Source: Erwinia persicina
GTDB lineage: Bacteria > Pseudomonadota > Gammaproteobacteria > Enterobacterales > Enterobacteriaceae
Direction: 5' to 3'
Assembly (NCBI RefSeq): GCF_014838825.1
Contig: NZ_JACYMO010000005.1
Location: forward strand, 281,196-323,242
Length of the DNA: 42,047 nucleotides
Under the pieces are notes generated by a model. That model did no database searches. It had not been told where the DNA came from and saw only the letters and a program-made list of their open reading frames with translations. Each line of letters starts with the position of its first letter. The stretch's first letter is position 1. This document shows, in pieces, positions 36,664 through 42,047 of the stretch. Both the position numbers and the translations under genes were made by a program.

Positions 36664-37386
36664 ATGTCTAATTCACTTTTCTCCGGTGAGGTTGCGGATT
36701 CGGAGCTGCTGGAGCAGCACCCCTTTACGCCCGGTGATTTCGAAATTCTAAAATCCTATGAAGCCGTGGTTGACGGGCTTGCCATGCTGATCGGTTCGCA
36801 CTGCGAGATCGTCCTGCACTCGCTTGAAGACCTGAAGTGCTCGGCGGTACGTATTGCCAACGGGGAACATACCGGTCGTAAAATCGGTTCGCCGATTACT
36901 GACCTCGCCCTGCGTATGTTGCATGACATGAGGGGGGCAGACAGTAATGTATCCAAAGCCTACTTTACCCGAGCCAAAAGCGGCGTACTGATGAAGTCCG
37001 TTACGATCGCTATCCGCAATCGAGACCAGCGGGTGATCGGACTGCTGTGCATTAATATGAATCTCGACGTGCCGTTCTCGCAGATAATGGCGACGTTTAT
37101 GCCGCCTGAAACGCAGGAAGTGGCCTCCTCGGTCAACTTCGCCTCATCCGTCGAAGATCTGGTTATGCAGACGCTGGAGTTCACTATCGAAGAGGTCAGT
37201 GCCGATCGTAATGTGTCCAACAATGCCAAGAATCGCCAGATTGTTCTCAACATGTATGAGAAGGGCATTTTTGATATTAAAGATGCGATTAATCAGGTCG
37301 CCGACCGCCTCAATATCTCTAAGCACACCGTGTATCTCTATATCCGGCAGTTTAAAAACGGCGATTTCCACGGGCAGGAAAAGTAA
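36664..37386 (+). CDS. yheO: YheO, PAS-like/HTH transcriptional regulator
   Basis: A 240-residue protein with an N-terminal YheO-like PAS domain (about 22-135) and a C-terminal helix-turn-helix of the HTH_22 type (about 175-235, with [22 protein letters not shown]). It is related to DauR-type regulators, whose members control amino-acid catabolism; the E. coli YheO target is not established. Very similar to E. coli YheO from [20 protein letters not shown] onward. The ATG at 36664 gives the family start. Its stop overlaps the tusD start (TAATG), so it heads the yheO-tusDCB operon. Confidence 0.93.
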   Translation: MSNSLFSGEVADSELLEQHPFTPGDFEILKSYEAVVDGLAMLIGSHCEIVLHSLEDLKCSAVRIANGEHTGRKIGSPITDLALRMLHDMRGADSNVSKAYFTRAKSGVLMKSVTIAIRNRDQRVIGLLCINMNLDVPFSQIMATFMPPETQEVASSVNFASSVEDLVMQTLEFTIEEVSADRNVSNNAKNRQIVLNMYEKGIFDIKDAINQVADRLNISKHTVYLYIRQFKNGDFHGQEK

Positions 37387-37772
37387 TGCGTTTTTGTCTG
37401 ATGGTGACCGGGCCGGCCTATGGTACACAGCAGGCCAGTAGCGCCTGGCTGTTTGCCAATGCCGTACTGGAAGAGGGACATACGCTGGACAGTATCTTCT
37501 TCTACCGGGAGGGTGTGCTCAATGCCAGCCTGTTAAACGCACCAGCCAGCGATGAGTTCGACCTGACGCGCGGCTGGCAGCAGCTACATGAACAGCAAGG
37601 TGTTCAGTTGAATATCTGCGTGGCGGCCGCGCTGCGTCGGGGAATTACCGACTGTCAGGAAGCCACTCAGCTTGGCCTGCCTGTTGCTAACCTGGCGGAG
37701 GGATTCCAACTATCAGGCCTGGGCTCGCTGGCAGAAGCTGCACTGACCTGCGATCGTCTGGTGCAGTTCTGA
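37386..37772 (+). CDS. tusD: TusD, sulfur relay subunit
   Basis: TusD is part of the TusBCD hexamer, which passes persulfide sulfur from TusA to TusE and finally MnmA for 2-thiouridine in tRNA. The 128-residue product has the conserved active cysteine at position 78 ([12 protein letters not shown]), the residue used in E. coli TusD. Its length equals the E. coli protein. Start and stop overlap the neighbouring genes by one base (TAATG and TGATG), indicating coupled translation. Confidence 0.96.
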   Translation: MRFCLMVTGPAYGTQQASSAWLFANAVLEEGHTLDSIFFYREGVLNASLLNAPASDEFDLTRGWQQLHEQQGVQLNICVAAALRRGITDCQEATQLGLPVANLAEGFQLSGLGSLAEAALTCDRLVQF

Positions 37773-38131
37773 TGGCCCGTATAGCGTTTGTTTTCACCCA
37801 GGCTCCGCATGGCTCTTCCAGTGGTCGTGAAGGGCTGGATGCCGTTCTGGCCACATCAGCACTGAGCGATGAGATTGCGCTGTTCTTTATCAGCGATGGG
37901 GTACTGCAACTGACCGCAGGGCAGCAGCCGCAGCAGATCCTGGCGCGAAACTACATCGCTACCTTTGGTGTGCTGCCGCTGTATGATGTTGAGCACTGCT
38001 ATGTGTGTGCGGCAGCCCTGGCAGAAAGAGGAATAGCAGCAGATGCTGCCCGGGTACTGGCGACAGAGATGCTGGCACCGGATGCCCTGCGCGCCAGGCT
38101 AAACGATTACGATCGTATCATTACCTTCTGA
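37772..38131 (+). CDS. tusC: TusC, sulfur relay subunit
   Basis: TusC is a 119-residue DsrF-like subunit of the TusBCD complex, which works in tRNA 2-thiolation. It starts [24 protein letters not shown], typical of the family, and includes [15 protein letters not shown]. It lies between tusD (TGATG overlap) and tusB (seven-base gap), as in E. coli, with the expected length. Confidence 0.95.
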   Translation: MARIAFVFTQAPHGSSSGREGLDAVLATSALSDEIALFFISDGVLQLTAGQQPQQILARNYIATFGVLPLYDVEHCYVCAAALAERGIAADAARVLATEMLAPDALRARLNDYDRIITF

Positions 38132-38138
38132 GGTTGCC

Positions 38139-38426
38139 ATGCTACATACTCTGATGACCTCACCCTTCCGTACGGATCTATCTGCCCTGCTACGTCTGCT
38201 AGCGGAGGGCGATGCGGTGCTGCTGCTACAGGACGGGGTGATTGCTGCCCTGGACGGGAGTCCGGCACTTGAAGCGCTGCTAAATGCCCCCATCTCAGTG
38301 TACGTGCTACGGGAAGATCTTGATGCGCGCGGGCTGGCTGCTCAAATTTCATCCAAAGTGACCGTAGTAGGCTATACTGGTTTCGTTAAGCTGGCGGTCA
38401 GTCATCCACAACAAATGACTTGGTAA
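38139..38426 (+). CDS. tusB: TusB, sulfur relay subunit
   Basis: TusB is the 95-residue DsrH-like subunit that completes the TusBCD hexamer. It begins [20 protein letters not shown] and includes [15 protein letters not shown], as in the family. The length equals E. coli TusB. It precedes the str operon promoter by 22 bases. An AGGTTGCC site precedes the ATG. Confidence 0.94.
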   Translation: MLHTLMTSPFRTDLSALLRLLAEGDAVLLLQDGVIAALDGSPALEALLNAPISVYVLREDLDARGLAAQISSKVTVVGYTGFVKLAVSHPQQMTW

Positions 38427-38448
38427 GTACGGTAATCCTGGTTATTTC

Positions 38449-38477
38449 TTGACTCTTTTCTAGCCGAGCCCTAAAAT
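38449..38477 (+). promoter_or_regulatory. str operon promoter
   Basis: TTGACT at 38449-38454 and TAAAAT at 38472-38477 are separated by 17 bases, just after tusB and about 75 bases before rpsL. This matches the position and form of the E. coli str promoter. A GC-rich discriminator follows, suited to growth-rate control. Confidence 0.8.
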
Positions 38478-38483
38478 TCTGCG

Positions 38484-39494
<1,011 letters not shown>

Positions 39495-39515
39495 CAGCTC
39501 TGTAGTTGTTATAAA

Positions 39516-39555
39516 CCCAGCGGGCGTCCCAGTGACTCACCTGCTGGGCTTTTTT
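39516..39555 (+). terminator. Terminator-like hairpin between rpsG and fusA
   Basis: CCCAGCGGG at 39516-39524 pairs with CCTGCTGGG at 39540-39548 over 9 bp with one G-U, with a 15-base loop, followed by C and six T. It looks like a partial intrinsic terminator inside the str operon, 33 bases before fusA. It could lower fusA-tufA transcription relative to rpsL-rpsG or protect a 3' end. Confidence 0.55.
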
Positions 39556-39557
39556 AA

Positions 39558-42047
<2,490 letters not shown>

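Overview
This window reads as a chromosomal core segment of an Enterobacterales member. Nearly every gene is a close relative of an Escherichia coli gene, and most stand in the E. coli order, with typical enterobacterial Shine-Dalgarno sites, stop-start overlaps and moderately GC-rich codon use. Several accessory genes absent from this place in E. coli K-12, notably nicotinamide salvage and cytosine deaminase genes, suggest a relative such as an Erwinia/Pantoea- or Enterobacter-type genome. I cannot fix the genus by eye.

Layout. 1-2003 is the end of the hof gene set (hofO partial, hofP, hofQ secretin). 2397-8489 is the aroK-aroB-damX-dam-rpe-gph-trpS cluster on the + strand. 8547-10407 holds an unrecognised small exported protein (-) and, divergent from it, a cytosine deaminase (codA); in E. 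coli the frl, yhfL and nir-cysG genes occupy this interval. 10506-14480 is tsgA (-), ppiA, pabA and argD, with no fic/yhfG between ppiA and pabA. 14556-17327 is yhfK and crp (-). 17695-19501 is yhfA (OsmC family) followed by an extra M20 amidohydrolase. 19518-21696 is prkB, yheU and yheT (-).

The interval 21697-29447, between yheT and yheS, is an accessory block of about 7.7 kb. It holds a LysE/RhtB exporter, a complete taurine uptake and desulfonation operon (tauABCD), a Nudix-related regulator of NrtR type (-), and, divergent from that regulator, a PRPP-synthetase-like gene overlapping nadV (nicotinamide phosphoribosyltransferase). The regulator-prs-nadV group is the most interesting part. 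Three copies of the palindrome TGTC-N5-GACA lie in the divergent intergenic region, one next to the regulator start and two in tandem upstream of prs-nadV, and the regulator's Nudix box is degenerate. This is a self-contained, probably autoregulated NAD salvage module: the prs-like enzyme supplies PRPP and NadV joins it to nicotinamide.

29448-42047 returns to the core: yheS (-), kefG-kefB, yheV, slyD, slyX (-), fkpA, yheO-tusDCB, then the str operon rpsL-rpsG-fusA and the start of tufA, which runs off the window. Regulatory features that can be read directly include the str promoter and leader hairpin, the rpsL-rpsG S7 operator region, a terminator-like hairpin between rpsG and fusA, a sigma-E-like promoter before fkpA, a CRP site between tsgA and ppiA, and intrinsic terminators after crp, slyD/slyX and fkpA. 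I saw no rRNA or tRNA gene, insertion sequence, prophage or CRISPR array.
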